From Paguma larvata (taxonomy: Eukaryota; Chordata; Mammalia; Carnivora; Viverridae): a stretch of 64,000 bases of DNA. Both the position numbers and the translations under genes were made by a program. The notes under the pieces were generated by a model that did not search any database, was not told the origin of the DNA, and was given only the letters and a program-made list of their open reading frames with translations. The DNA is taken from NCBI GenBank assembly GCA_030068075.1, contig CM057835.1, forward strand, positions 19,803,957 to 19,867,956. The letters are read 5' to 3'. Positions 31,895-43,994 of the stretch are shown piece by piece (positions within the stretch are counted from its first letter, which is position 1; every line of letters starts with the position of its first letter).

Positions 31895-32530
31895 CTGTAT
31901 TAGCCTGGGGTTCCTGGAAAACAGAGCCCAAAGCAAGGCTTAAATAGTAATGCTTTCTTGGGAGGAAAACCCAGGTTGCTCAGAGTCAGGGAAAGGGGAA
32001 GTAAGGTGGCAAGGGTGGAAAGCAAATGTAAAAGGATGTATCCTTATGCTGATTCCCAAGCTCAAAGAGACAAAGCTGGCTACTCTACGGGATGCCAGTC
32101 TAGCAAGACAGCTCCAGAAATCTGTACCATGCCTCAAACTAGTCTGTCAAAGAGAGAAAGAAGAGAGAATTTACCTGCCAGACCCTTCTCGTTCCTCTAT
32201 CACTCTTCCAAGTTTACCTGATGGGAAGGAAGCTAACTCCCCCACACTTCTAGGTGGTGCTACCTGGCCTCTTTGGAATCTTCAGGGAAGTCAAGTCCCA
32301 CGGCCTGTAGCATGTTGCCTAAAGTGTCTGTAGAAGTCAGAGACTCTGGGTGAGGTTCCCGTAAGCCTCAGGGGGCAGAAACAAACCCAAAAGGAGTTGA
32401 TTGCTGCTGCAATTGTCAAAGCAGAATAAGAGGCTGAGTACTTTTAGACAGGGGTATACCCAAGAGAAAACTGAAGGCGGGTGACAATTGTCACGTAGCT
32501 TCATAGTGGCGAAATCATGACTGCGAGCCA
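31895..32530. mobile_element. Unclassified old dispersed repeat (possible LTR)
   Basis: The segment begins 'tgtattagcctggggttcct' and continues with 'gaaaacagagcccaaagcaa', 'cttgggaggaaaacccaggt' and 'gggaaaggggaagtaaggtg'. The order resembles the 25502-25965 insertion. The GC level is above its neighbours. Overlapping frames at 31940-32333 on both strands lack any protein signature. Confidence 0.4.
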
Positions 32531-33850
32531 ATATTCTTATACTAAATTTAATATTCACATAGTAGCCAAATTTCTCAGTTTGTCCTCCAAGATTTCCATA
32601 CTCTAAACTTACCTTATTTATTCAGCTTATTGCCAACTAATTTATGAGAATTAACATCATTTGCATCTAAACAACTCAACAACTGGGATTGAGAACCGGG
32701 AACACTTGTGTCAACACAACTTGACTGTGTTTTCCAGGGAATTCTTGCCCAGATAGATAAGAATGTAAACCAATTAAAAAAAAAAAAAAGTAAGTGTTTG
32801 CTTTAGAAAATTATTGCAAACCCATTTATCCAGGAAACGAGTTTGCTCATCTGGGCATAGAGTTTGCTTATCGAACAATAGTTTGCTTATCAACACTATT
32901 TTCAAGATCTTCCAAGATTGTGCCCATTGATTGTAAACAATTATTTCACAGATTTTGCCCAATTCTGATCATTTACTTTGAAGGGCCTGCCTTAAATTCA
33001 TAAGCCTAGCTTTCTACTTTTGAGAGAAGTATCTGATTGACTTTGTCAGCCCCCAAAAAACCCACCAGGAGATAGGCAATTTATTCATTTCATTGCGGTT
33101 TAGGTAGAAATGACCAATTAACTCACACAAATAAGGTAATCATTGTCTGACTCCCTAAAGTAAAGTCAGAAAAGACTCCACACAGAAAGAATAAGGTCAA
33201 TTATCCATTTAATTCAAGATATTCAAAATCCACAGTAAAACTAAAACATATCTATTTAAAATTATATGATCATCACCCAATTTCACTGTGCATCATCCCC
33301 TGATTTATCATATAGACTCATATATTTTACACTACATTCCTGTTTGTAAAATAGAGTAAAATTTTTCCTCAAAGTGGAAATTTGAATTTGAAGGCCAGCT
33401 GAAGGAGAGTTAGAATTGGAATTATCCTATCAGCTGCAGGTGAATTTGGCACAGATCTTGCCAAAAGTGATTTAATAATTGCTGAAGTAGTGGAAGCATC
33501 TTCTCTGACAGATCTTCAGCCATGTCTCCGAAAGAATCAGACTACGCTATCAAAAAACATCTTTTCTCCAGCAACACTTCTCTGGCCACTGAGAGGCAGA
33601 CATACATGTTTGGTGACACAAAAACAGCCTTGAAGAACATGGTTTTCAAGTAGCTAACTAAGGTAGCTACTAACGATGGGTGAGCTAGGGATACCGTATG
33701 CTATGTGCACCAGGAGGCAGTATGGCTCCTTGGTTAAATCCATCTTTTTCAGGGCCCATTCACTGTTATTCTGAGAAAAGTTTAGAATAATTTTGCAACA
33801 ATAGTAACAAAAGATTAATTACAGCTGTTTCTTCTTATTCATATATTTAA
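32531..33850. other. Repeat-poor 1.3 kb block
   Basis: No transposon is recognised. The block holds a degenerate 21-bp triple repeat at 32839-32901 and clustered E-boxes at 33396-33442, so it is a reasonable place to look for conserved regulatory DNA. No exon candidate is visible. Confidence 0.45.
32839..32901. repeat. Degenerate 21-bp tandem repeat, three units
   Basis: The units start GAGTTTGCTCATC, GAGTTTGCTTATC and (AT)AGTTTGCTTATC at 32839, 32860 and about 32880, with a shared 11-12 bp core. Units two and three contain TTATC (GATA-factor core on the other strand), and unit two ends with AACAATA (SOX-like). Confidence 0.7.
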
Positions 33851-34078
33851 GGGGCACCTGGACTGCTCAGTAGTTTGGGAGTCTGAATTAGGCTCAAGTC
33901 ATGATCTCATGGTTCGTGTGTTGGAGCCCCATGTGGGTGGGGCTCTGTACCGAGAGCTCAGAGCCTGGAGCCTGCTTCAGATTCTGTGTCTCCTTCTCTC
34001 TCTGCTCCTCCCCCACTCGTGCTCTGTCTCTCTCTCTCAAAAATAAATAAACATTTAAAAAATTTAAATAAATAAAAT
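33851..34078 (+). mobile_element. CAN-SINE, felid type
   Basis: The head GGGGCACCTGGACTGCTCAG is followed by a decayed box A, 'catgatctcatggttcgtgt', 'cagagcctggagcctgcttc', CT stretch and AAATAAATAAACATT tail. No clear TSD. Confidence 0.94.
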
Positions 34079-34559
34079 CATGCAACTTAGTATCAGACTA
34101 AATATAAAACAAAAGGGATCACATGTAAACGCAACATGGATTCGGGCGGAGGTGGAAGAGAACCGCAGGCTGGTGTCAGAGGGCTGCACGGGAGGAGTGG
34201 AGCGCAGGCGGAAGCTGGCTTGAACAATGTCTACCGTCAGGTAAGTGGTAAGTGCGGAAGGCCCTGAAGTCAAGGTCACGTGGAACAGCAAAGGGAGGAA
34301 TGTGGGCATTCTGCGCATTCAGAAGCTACACAAGTAAGCCCATAAACCTTCTACAATCAGTGAAATAAAAATATTACTTAAGATGGAAGAAGGCGGTCAA
34401 AAGGTGCAAACTTCCGGTTATAAGGTAAATGTGCGCCAGGCCGTGAGGTACGACATTACAGCTGTACCAACGCTGCTGCAGGGTTCACAGGAAGAGAACA
34501 TTTACTAACAGTTCTTATCACAGGGAGAGATTTTTTCCCTTTATTCTTCTTTTTCTTTT
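34079..34559. other. Unassigned sequence
   Basis: No family landmark. A G-rich segment at 34142-34260 gives a minus-strand frame without protein-like features. Confidence 0.4.
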
Positions 34560-34715
34560 TATTGTACCTCTATAAGAAGATGGATGTTAGTTGAGCCTAT
34601 TATGGTAATCATTTTGCAATATATGTAAATCAAACCATCACGCTGTGCGCCTTAGATTTATACAGTGATGTATGTCAATTACTTCTCAATAAAACTGGAA
34701 AACATTTTCAGCCAT
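34560..34715 (+). mobile_element. L1-type 3' UTR fragment
   Basis: 'gaagatggatgttagttgag', 'ttatggtaatcattttgcaa', 'atcacgctgtgcgccttaga' and 'caattacttctcaataaaac' match an L1 3' end that typically finishes 'tctcaataaaactgg'. Confidence 0.65.
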
Positions 34716-34859
34716 ATGGACGAATCCCTGAAAGGGATTACAATGTAATAAAAATACTTGTTTTTGTTAAGGTGGCGAAATTGTGAATTATGAAATGTTT
34801 TTTTCTAATATTACTATTATTTGACCATTAAAGGAGATAATTTGAAAAAACAAAAAAAA

Positions 34860-36080
34860 AAGGCTATTCGTAATAACAACCATACTATATAAAATGCCTA
34901 CATATAAACCCAACTAGAAATGAACAAAAATTACGGAATTACGTAAAGAAAATGATAGATCTCTACTAAGGAACATAAAGGAAGACTTGATTAAGAGAGA
35001 GCACCTAAGTTCCTGTATTAGAAGTATTTAATATTGTAGGGAAGAAGTCTCACTAAATTCATCTATAAATGTAACACTAATGCATATCACCAAAAGAATT
35101 TTTATAGGAATTAACAACCTGATTTGGAAAATAATAATTAGCTTTCTCTGCCCTGTTAGCTCTCGAAGCACACCATCAAACTATATTAACTTTGAAAGTT
35201 GTAGAATGGGTGCAGAAGAACAATTAAGAATGAAACAGAGACATGTATACAGAAAATGTAGTTTATGACAAAGGTAAAGTTTAAGATCAGTAGGGAAATG
35301 ATAGACTATTCCACAAATTTATTGACACAATTGACCATCCATTCAGGGAATCGGATACTTTCATTCTTCCAAACATACAAAAAATTCAAATGGATTGAGT
35401 AATTAAAATTCTTATGAAAAAAGAAACTATAGAATATTTTATAATCTAAAGAGTTTGGCTAAGCTATACATTAAACTTAGAAGTCGTTAAGTGATACATA
35501 AAATTGTTAAAGATATAAAATTTTAATATAAACTAAATATCTGAATAAGGATTAACATGTATTATTAACGGAGGACAATATTAAAGAAGGTAAAAATAAG
35601 CCACCTCATAGAAAATTGGCCAAGTCATATGAGCAGCAGATTTCCAAAGGAGATATACGAATAAGATAAATGCAAAGATTTTCAGCCTCATTACAAATCC
35701 GGGGCATTCTAAGTGAAATGAGTTTCATTCATCACATTGTCAAAAGTTAAAAAGATTGATTCCATATATAAATGACAAGAGGTAGGGAAATTCACTCACT
35801 GTCACACTTGTGGCATTATATACTGCTAAACTGTATTAAAGTGCAAGTCGATGCGACTGATTAAGGAATAATACATAAAATATAATTTCATTATATTTTC
35901 AAACTATAACTTGTACGTGTATATGTACGTGTATGAGTGCCAAGGTTAGGGATGGAAGGATGCCTAACCATTTAGGTCACTACTTCTGGAGAGAGAATAA
36001 CATTGGGGGTGGGGAGACGAGAGGGGAAATGACCTGCTTTGTTTTATTTCTCTATTTTGTGAAACTTTTACTGGAATCCG
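34860..36080 (+). mobile_element. Old L1 ORF2 remnant
   Basis: 'aaatgaacaaaaattacgga', 'gaaaatgatagatctctact', 'ccatccattcagggaatcgg', 'caaatggattgagtaattaa' and 'catcacattgtcaaaagtta' follow ORF2 order with all frames destroyed. The right part ends at a 'ggtcactacttctggagaga' 3' segment. Confidence 0.6.
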
Positions 36081-36084
36081 TTAG

Positions 36085-37140
36085 TCAGTCCTTACTTGTC
36101 TAAGGTATTTTGAGCATTTTACTGAACATAACGCATGGTTTGCATGCACACGTGCGTGCACACACACACAGGTGCAGACAGAAGTCCACCTAAGTTGTAT
36201 ATACAGTTCAATGAATTTCGACAAGCTGAGATAGCAGTCACATCGTGAAAAAGAATGGTCCCCACACCTCAGAAGCTTTCTTGGGCTTTCCTCCAAATAA
36301 GACACATGGCTCCCTCGGAAGGTAATCATTCCTCTAGTCTGACAGCAAGTATCATTTTTACCTATTTTGTTTTATATAAAAGGAATTGCCTGCTTGGTAA
36401 ATTTTTTTTGTACATGGCTCCCTTGCTCAACATTATGATTTCAGATTTTTCTCTCTCAATACTGTCCGCTTAGGTAACATTCCAGAATGTACTCATCCAA
36501 TTTGCCATGGATATTTGGGTAATGACTCAGTTTAGGAGCAATACCAACAGTGCTGCACCAACCATTTTTCAACATGTCTTTTGGTGAATGAACATACGCA
36601 CGCATGCCTGCTAGGCGTACACCCGGAAACAGAACTGCTGGCTGTAGACTTTTGCACGTGCTATTCTTGAGAAGGTGTTGCCAAGCAGCTTTCAAAAGTG
36701 GTTTTACAATTTCCATTCCCACCTATGCTGTACACGATTTCAGTTTACTCTGCATCCTTGTCAGTACATGGTAGCGTCAGTCTTTGTCACTTGATCATTC
36801 TGGTGCTTATTTAGTTATGGTTTTATGGTATCTAGTTATAGTTTAATTTGTATTTTATCAAGAATAACTTTTGCACCTTTTCATAGATTTAATTGCTACA
36901 TGAATGCCCTTTTATGAAGTGTCTATTTGTCTACCCCTTTTTCTAGTGGATTATTTATTTCTTATTTATATTCACGTAAATATATACTGCAAATATCTGT
37001 TCTCATTCTTTGGGTTGATTTACAGCTTTTTAAAGATATCTTTTGAAGAATAATTTTTTTATTTTGGTATAACCCAATTAATCATTTTTAACTTTTATGA
37101 TTAATTTTTTCAGTGTCCTAATTAAGAATCTACCTACTGT
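36085..37140 (-). mobile_element. Old L1 3' UTR and ORF2 end, reverse
   Basis: 'tgaatttcgacaagctgaga', 'ggtccccacacctcagaagc', 'ataaaaggaattgcctgc', 'ccatggatatttgggtaatg', 'aatgaacatacgcacgcatg', 'cccggaaacagaactgctgg', 'ttcaaaagtggttttacaat' and 'cattcccacctatgctgtac' run through the reverse L1 3' UTR into ORF2. It abuts the forward L1 on its left, so two L1 remnants lie tail to tail. Confidence 0.75.
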
Positions 37141-37974
37141 GGGGTGACAGAACATGCTTGGTGATGTTTTATCTTACTTGGCTGGTGTCTGAAAAGCAAT
37201 AAAAATATAAAAGATTAGGAAATTCCTTTTTTTACTAATAACACCTAAAAATTAGAGCACTGCCTATCACTAGAATTTCACAGTGAAAGTATTTTCATTA
37301 CAGTGATCTTGCTGGGAGGGAATATATCAGTCCCATTTGGCTGTATAAAGTTTAATTCCACTTCAATAGTTATAAGCGAAATTCATCGCCACTTGACCAC
37401 AATACCGTTGACTGCAGCGAATAGGTACAATGCGTAGGTGAATTCACTAAAAAAAAAAAATACCTTAGGATATTTTCAGATCGACATTCATTGTCCTGAC
37501 AATTTTGTATTTTTTAGAATACAAAAAAGGTGGCAAAAATGTAATGTGACTTCAGTGATAAATTGGAAATGGTCATTGCATTTAGCCAGCAGAAAACTCA
37601 TTCTCTATCTTATTTTAAGCACTCCTCGCTTATAAATTTCTTATGTTTCCTCTTTCCCATTTTCTTGAATTAACAAAGGAAATTTGATTAAAGATGAACT
37701 TTACTGAAAGAAATCAAGATTTTCTCTTGTTCTTCAGTTTCTTTTCTTTCGAAACGTTGGTATTTTTGTTTAGAGTCTCGCAGATTTATAGAGCCCAAAG
37801 AGATTTTGGAGTCTTATCCAATCAATCCTTCAAAAACATCCAAGACATAGGAGAACCGTTCTGATCATGTGACGGTGAACCAAGACTTCAGCCATACAGA
37901 ACATCATCCTCTGTTTCTGGTTTTTGCTTTGACTTAAATAAAACACAGAGACTATTACAAACAACACTGAAAAT
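37141..37974. other. Unassigned, with a faint MIR-like patch
   Basis: 37765-37880 has weak reverse MIR3-like wording ('tagagcccaaagagattttg'). Nothing else is recognised. Confidence 0.4.
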
Positions 37975-37982
37975 TCACTGAG

Positions 37983-38202
37983 GGGCGCCTGGGTGGCTCA
38001 GTCGGTTAAGCATCCAACTTCAGCTCAGGTCATGATCTCACAGTTCATAGGTTCGAGCCCCTTGTCAGGCTCTGTGCTGACAGTGTGGAGCCTGGAGTCT
38101 GCTTCGGCTCCTGTGCCTCCCTCTCTCTCTGCCCCTTCCCAGGTCATGCTTTGTCTCTGTCTCTCAAAAGTCAATAAACGTTTTAAAAAAGTTTTAAAAG
38201 AC
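37983..38202 (+). mobile_element. CAN-SINE, felid type
   Basis: Intact GGGCGCCTGGGTGGCTCAG head, 'catgatctcacagttcatag', box B 'gttcgagcccc', 'gtgtggagcctggagtctgc' and a short A/T tail. TCACTGAG flanks it at 37975-37982 and 38203-38210. A 73-codon sense frame crosses it and is SINE-derived. Confidence 0.96.
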
Positions 38203-38474
38203 TCACTGAGATAAACTAGAAAAATTGTTTTCTTCAATGTCAGTTTTTTTTTTACTTCCTTTTACTACTCTAGTAGCATCTTAATGAAGAAGATAAGTTC
38301 CATTATTCTTCTAGGGACTTAGAAAGAAATGATATTGACTGCTTGACTTCTCATGTATGTTATTACTTGTATGTATTCTCTTTTTTTGAAAAAAATCCAG
38401 TTTTCGCCACTTAAATCTGAAACTTCCCACTTGTGCATTTGTCATTGAAATAGTTCCCAACTGTTCTTTGTCTC

Positions 38475-38900
38475 TTCAGTCACCTATATCTTCAATCTAT
38501 TCCATTTATTTTCAACTTTATCTTCCCAATTTACCCATCTTTTATGTTGCTTCTCTTTATTATCTTTAATGATTCCCCATGATTGAGGGGATAAAACTCA
38601 AAATGTCTCAATTGAACATCAAAAGTCTTTTAAAAAACTGGCCTGAACCTACCTTCCCAACCAATATTCATATTATTCCCTTACAGAAACCCTGATGGCT
38701 ACTTGCCTGGTCTTCAAGATCACGTGCACATGCATGTATCCCCACTTTGCATCTATAATCAGAGAATTTTCTTTCTTTTTTTTTTTGAATGTTCTCTCTC
38801 TCTTTCCTGATTGTCTACCTCTTTCAAATTTAACATCAGGTCCCCTGCCTTCTATGACATTTTACTAATCACTCCTCTCCATGAATAAGAACTTCTGTGG
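38475..38900 (+). mobile_element. L2 LINE fragment
   Basis: 'atgattccccatgattgagg', 'ggataaaactcaaaatgtct', 'aaaaaactggcctgaaccta', 'gaaaccctgatggctacttg' and 'catcaggtcccctgccttct' follow L2 order. Confidence 0.65.
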
Positions 38901-38934
38901 AGTATGTTGGTTTAGTCATGCATTGAGGACTACC

Positions 38935-39200
38935 AAATACTGTCTGCCCATCCATCCATCCTTCCACACAGTCGTGCAACCATTTATTTAATGAACATGT
39001 GTTAAGAACCTTCTATTACCAAACATTAATCTAGGCAATAAATAAATAAATTCCCTGCTCACATGAAGCTTATTTCTATTCTGGAGAGAAAGAAAGTTAA
39101 CAAGTATGTGTGTGTTTCAGATGATAATAAGCATTATGAAAAATAAAGCAGAGTAAAGGCATAAGTAAAAGTGATAGTGCAGCTATTTTGTAAATGATGA
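38935..39200 (-). mobile_element. L2 LINE fragment, reverse
   Basis: 'catccatccatccttccaca', 'accatttatttaatgaacat', 'ccctgctcacatgaagctta' and 'gatgataataagcattatga' are the reverse complement of the L2 3' terminus and upstream sequence. It lies head to head with the preceding L2 fragment. Confidence 0.65.
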
Positions 39201-41329
39201 TTAGAGGAGACTTCTCCACTGAGGCAATATTTGAGAAATGAATGTATTCTAGGCAAGGTAGCTTTGACCTACAGTAAAAATTATTTGCATATTTCCACTG
39301 AAAGAGAATATCATATGCAAATCCCCAGCAAGATATTCTGTTGACTAGAAATCCCACCAAAGTATTTCTTTAAAATATGTGTCTATCAGATTTCTATAAG
39401 AGAGACTTGTCCCTTTTTCTCCAAATAAATTAATAGAGCTAGTGGACTTTCACCTGAGTGGACGTCACAGACCTGAGATGTTACAATGCTAGAACAGGTG
39501 GTCTCCTGGGATGGAGGTAAAGTTAGTCTTAACCTGTAGAGATTTAGTTTTTGGCAAATGTGCAAATTCTTTGTCTTCCTCGGAATACTATTTATGAGAA
39601 ATCTTTATCAGTTCTAGAGCCTAACATGATCCGAATGCATGAAGCTTCTTACCTCCAGGTACAGGCCATATAATACTCAAGTATGCTTCTTACTCTTAAA
39701 TAAGGGGAAGGTGATACATTTTGAATATTATTTGTCTCCTGTTGTTTGAGATTTCCTTCTTATCATGAGGAAAAGGACCAAGGTGCTCTCTAGCCAGCAG
39801 GTGGAAGAATCCTAATTGTGACAGATATTAAAATCCCAGTAAGTCAATATATAACTGTTAAGTGAATAAATGAGATAGTCCATCATCCTCACAGCAATTT
39901 AATATTATAAAGGAATTAATATATGCAAAGATGTTCAGCTCAATTTATGATTAAGAAAATAAGCACAGAAACTAAGGCATGGAGCTAATCAATGCCACAG
40001 TTTTAAGTGAGTTTCACAGTTGGTATTGGTTCTAAATTTAATACTTTTTATTTGGCTGTAGCACGAAGGTGTTAAAATGAGAGGTACTTACTTTTATATT
40101 TAAAATCAGTCTTTTATTTTTCGAGCATAAAATGTTTTGCAGGTCTTCGATTTCAAGTAAATCTAAAATAACTTAACCTTCAAAAGTAATTCTCTGTATA
40201 ATACTTTATGAAACTCGAGACCACTTTCTATTGGTTCAAGATGTTTAAAAACTAACCATTTCTGAAATTACATCATTAGAAGTCATTGAAATGAGAGTCT
40301 GAAGCAATTTGGGAGAATTTTGTTTTAAATCAGGGGCATTTTTTTTTGTATCTCCTATATTTCTTCTGGTTTCTTTCATTTTAATATTGAGTCACCAGGC
40401 TTGCTCACATCCTGAATTAATTTCCTTTCATCTCTCTTCTATGTTGCAGCTATCTGTATAATTGTTAGTATGCCATTATGCCATCTTCATCTCTCAGATG
40501 ACTAAACTGAGGGTGAATGGCCCGGTTTGAGACCAAGTTGCTAGCCCGGGTCTACTTTGAGCTCTCAGCTGGAAAAGCACTACCAGTGTAAGATGTTGTA
40601 ATTATACAATTTATAGCCCCTGATTCTGCAGCACGTTGCTTAGCTACTAACTCACCTTTCTTGTACTCAGATCTATACTTCCCCTTTTAAGCTATTTCTT
40701 TTCTTACAGAAGCTATGAACACACCTCACTCTTACTCTTGTTTTTTCTATATAGGAAAATGAATCATGTGGATCACAACTTTGTTTCCCAAGATGGTGAA
40801 GGTTCCATGGAGAAAAGTGTCAAGTCATCTTCAGAGCTCTTTACTTTCAAAACTACATGTCTGCTGCATCTTTAATATTTGTGCAGCACTATAAAATGTT
40901 CCCCATAAAATGATGCATGTACAGACTTGGCCTCATTCTTGTGAGGCTTTAAATTAAATGATTATAAATGCTTTTAGAGCATGCCCACAATGCATTGACC
41001 ATCTGTCTTCTAGATTGCATTTTTTTTTAGTAACTGACTCATAAAAAGAAATTCTTCTCGAACTCAGCAATATGTGTAAATAACATTTGATAATATTTTT
41101 ATTTCTGAAACATGTTAAATATAAAATATGTTATGGTCTTTTCTATTTTCCCTGACAGTCTGAATGATTAATATCAAAAATAAGAGAATTTTATGTAATC
41201 TACTTTGTGTTGAGAAGGAAACAGACTAGCCCAGTCATTTGAAAAAACCTGCAATCTAAATGGGGAAATAAGGTTTAAAGGTATTCTATAAAAATGTATG
41301 CCACTATATTATTAAGTGAGTAATGGAAT
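39201..41329. other. Repeat-poor 2.1-kb block
   Basis: No SINE, L1 or L2 landmark is seen. 40470-40570 has faint reverse MIR wording ('ctcagatgactaaactgagg'). No frame stands out. Confidence 0.45.
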
Positions 41330-41700
41330 GATTCAGATCCTCAGTGGTGTGGAACAATCAAGATTAGGAATAGATTCTATGAGGTCAGGCTAATCTGATA
41401 AGGCTTCAAAAAGTAGGGGAATGTAAAAGTTGATGCGAATGAAACGTAAGATAAGGAAGGGCAGAAAGCAGTGACAATAGTCGGAAGCAGATTTTTACAG
41501 AGCAGAACAATACAGAAATAAATCAAGAGTGGTAAAGAGATAAGCCATGTGAACTGAAGGTTGAATACCAGGATGATAAATGAGATGAAATCAGTTAATG
41601 GAGAAGATTAGCTATCAGGCAGATGAAGAATTTGTATTTAATTAATGAAAAAGGTAGAGGTCAAAGTAGACTAATAGGAAAATGTAGGCATTTTGCCATT
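41330..41700 (-). mobile_element. L2 LINE fragment, reverse
   Basis: 'aaggcttcaaaaagtagggg', 'aggaagggcagaaagcagtg', 'agagataagccatgtgaact' and 'gaagaatttgtatttaatta' follow the reverse L2 order of the 'gaaggcttcctggaggaagt' to 'gggaagccattgaa' region. Confidence 0.5.
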
Positions 41701-42419
41701 GCAAAAGCGGACATTATTTTCAGATGGGCATTTTGAGTGGCATCTAGTACTGAGTAATGGAAAATATTTTCTATTCACTTCAGTGAGCTGTTGATATGAA
41801 GGGTTTCTATGATACAATCGGCATATAATAGAGATTTTGGCATTTTATAAGGCAGTAATACAAACACAGAAGTACTACCAAATAACTTAAGAAAAGAGAA
41901 TGACTTGAATTCTCATAACTTACTTAAATTTACTATACTTTGTCTATATTACTTGGTGGAAAGTTTTCTGAGGTTAACGTGCCTCCGGCTGTACAATGAA
42001 GAATAAACAAATAGAAATAGAAAGAAAAAATGTGAAATATATGATTGACAGTCATAAATATAAACTTCTGGCCACTATTTGGTTTAATACTATGGCATAG
42101 TTTGTTCCTTACCATAGACCTACTGCCCTATATTCCCCAACTTGCTGTGTAATCAGGTTAGGATTATGGGACTAGTTCTGGCCAATGGGTTGTAAAAAGT
42201 GACGTGTCATGTGTGCCACTTCTAGGTCAAGACAGCGAAGAGTACGTATGCTCCTTGCATCTTCCTTTCCCCTTGCTATGGCAACCTTAAAAGTCACATT
42301 CCTAGACGGGGCATAACAAGAGGAAGAAAGAGTGGATCTCCAAATGACTAGATGGAAGCGAGTGCCCCCCAAAACTTCAGAAGAGGTAAGCCCTTCTCCC
42401 ACCGAGAGTTCACACACTA
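41701..42419. other. Unassigned; 42119-42410 looks like a dispersed repeat
   Basis: 'actagttctggccaatgggt', 'gacgtgtcatgtgtgccact' and 'tctaggtcaagacagcgaag' resemble a familiar mammalian interspersed repeat that I cannot name. The frames on both strands there are probably its by-products. Confidence 0.4.
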
Positions 42420-42715
42420 TGACCCATTGCTCAAACCTGGACTGCAGCCTGCTTTCCTATTCCTTGCAAGCTAAGAATTTTTTTTCACATTTTGAAGTCG
42501 TTGGACAAAAAGAGGCAAAAGAAAAATAGTATCTTGTGATACATGAAATTATATAAAATTCGACGTCAGTGTCCGTAGTGTGTTATTGGCACACGGATGC
42601 TCTCACTTGTTTGTATGTTGGGTATGACTGCTTTGGTTCCACACCAGGAGTATTTGTGACAGAGACCATCTGGCCCACGAACTCCAAAATGTTTATTATC
42701 TGGCCGTTTATCGAT
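42420..42715 (+). mobile_element. hAT-Charlie-type DNA transposon remnant
   Basis: 'acattttgaagtcgttggac', 'gatacatgaaattatataaa', 'cagtgtccgtagtgtgttat', 'gacagagaccatctggccca' and 'ttattatctggccgtttatc' match the same MER3-like family as 28565-28980, here with its longer left part. Confidence 0.7.
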
Positions 42716-43594
42716 ACCTTTTGGTGTCAATGCTCCTCGCATGCTAGACACCCATGAGATGAATGCCTATCATCATGTACTAGCTGATTTCCTGCTTTTC
42801 CCCCAACAATAGCTGATTACATGAGAGTTAAAAACTGACCCAAACTGATCTCTGCCGGGATATTGGAGTAAAATTTGGAATTAAAGAGATTAGGGAAGAT
42901 TCGGGCCAGGTATTTCTAATTACTGGAAGTGAAAACAAAGTAACATAGGTGCTAAGTTCACGCACCGTCTAACATGTCCTCAGAGAGGCAGGGATGAGCG
43001 GTGGAGAATCCCAAAAAGGAGAGGGAGAGAGAAGCACTCATGATACCTTTGCTGCCTGTCCTGTTCCAGGTGTTTTCCTTCTTCCTTTTCTCCTGTCCCA
43101 TGAACTATCCCTTTATTTTTTTTAACTCTTTAATTTATTAAAATATTTATCTACTTGCTCTAGTAGGAGTGATTTTTTTTTTTACTTGAGAATGGAAAAA
43201 AACATTCAGGCACTGACCTCAAGAAACCTTTAATTAAATTTCCAGAAAGACTTCATCAATATTTAATAGGGAAAGCTCTAGTGAAAGAGGCAATCGGTCA
43301 TAGAGACAGCAATAACATCCTGGAGATTCCTAGCGCCCTTCTGCAAAGTTTCTAATACATTTTTGTAAGGTTTGACATAATTTTTATAAGTTTGATACTT
43401 CATATTTCCTTTTAAAGTTTGGTTAACTAGAGGTCTTTCTGATATGAAACGAATGAGGGGTTTGATCCCCAAATGCATTATTGATGTATGACGTTAGGGT
43501 AAACCTATAAACTTTTATGGGTCGGTTTCATTCTTAATTAAATGAAAAGCAATACTCCCGAAGTCTAAATAGCAGAATTTCTTACTTGAAGTCT
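42716..43594. other. Unassigned sequence
   Basis: No repeat landmark or exon-like frame is recognised. Confidence 0.4.
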
Positions 43595-43745
43595 GTGGAT
43601 GAAACTCAAAAAGTCCTAAAATCACCTGAATATTACAAGCAAAAGGTTATATATATATATAATTTTTTCCTATCGGAGGTCAAAGGCCTTTATCAGATCT
43701 TCAAAGGAGTCCATGATGCAAAGCTAAGAAACATTAACTTAAAGA
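43595..43745 (+). mobile_element. Probable hAT-type element end
   Basis: 'gtctgtggatgaaactcaaa', 'aagtcctaaaatcacctgaa' and 'cagatcttcaaaggagtcca' match the order of a Charlie-type element whose end reads 'tctcaaaggggtccgtgacc'. The 116-codon frame at 43586-43936 crosses this and the next element, starts at TTG and is not a gene. Confidence 0.45.
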
Positions 43746-43990
43746 ATCATTTCAAGATCAATAAAAAATATATGATGTTATTAACATACATAGAACATGG
43801 CACACACAAAATACATAGAACATACATAGTACATGGAACACTTGATAAATGTTTGTTCGCTTCCCTTTTTTCTCATTTATTCAAACTTCCCACCTATTGG
43901 GGCCTTATTCCTCCAATTATGCTACAATTGTCTTGAGGGCAGAGACTACTTTTAATTTCTTAGATGGCTTCCACTGCAGTTAAGTACAGT
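43746..43990 (+). mobile_element. MIR end followed by L2-like scrap
   Basis: 'catggaacacttgataaatg' and 'tttgttcgcttcc' give a MIR-like 3' end at about 43862. Then 'caattgtcttgagggcagag' resembles the L2 'ctccttgagggcaggg' segment. A local repeat of 'acatacatagaacatgg'-type units lies at 43785-43840. Confidence 0.4.
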
Positions 43991-43994
43991 AGGA

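Noticed and set aside
31950..32333. 127-codon frame with overlapping frames on both strands
   Set aside because: Coincides with an old dispersed repeat; multiple overlapping frames on both strands indicate low stop density, not coding.
43586..43936. 116-codon frame
   Set aside because: Starts with TTG and crosses hAT-like and MIR-like repeat sequence.
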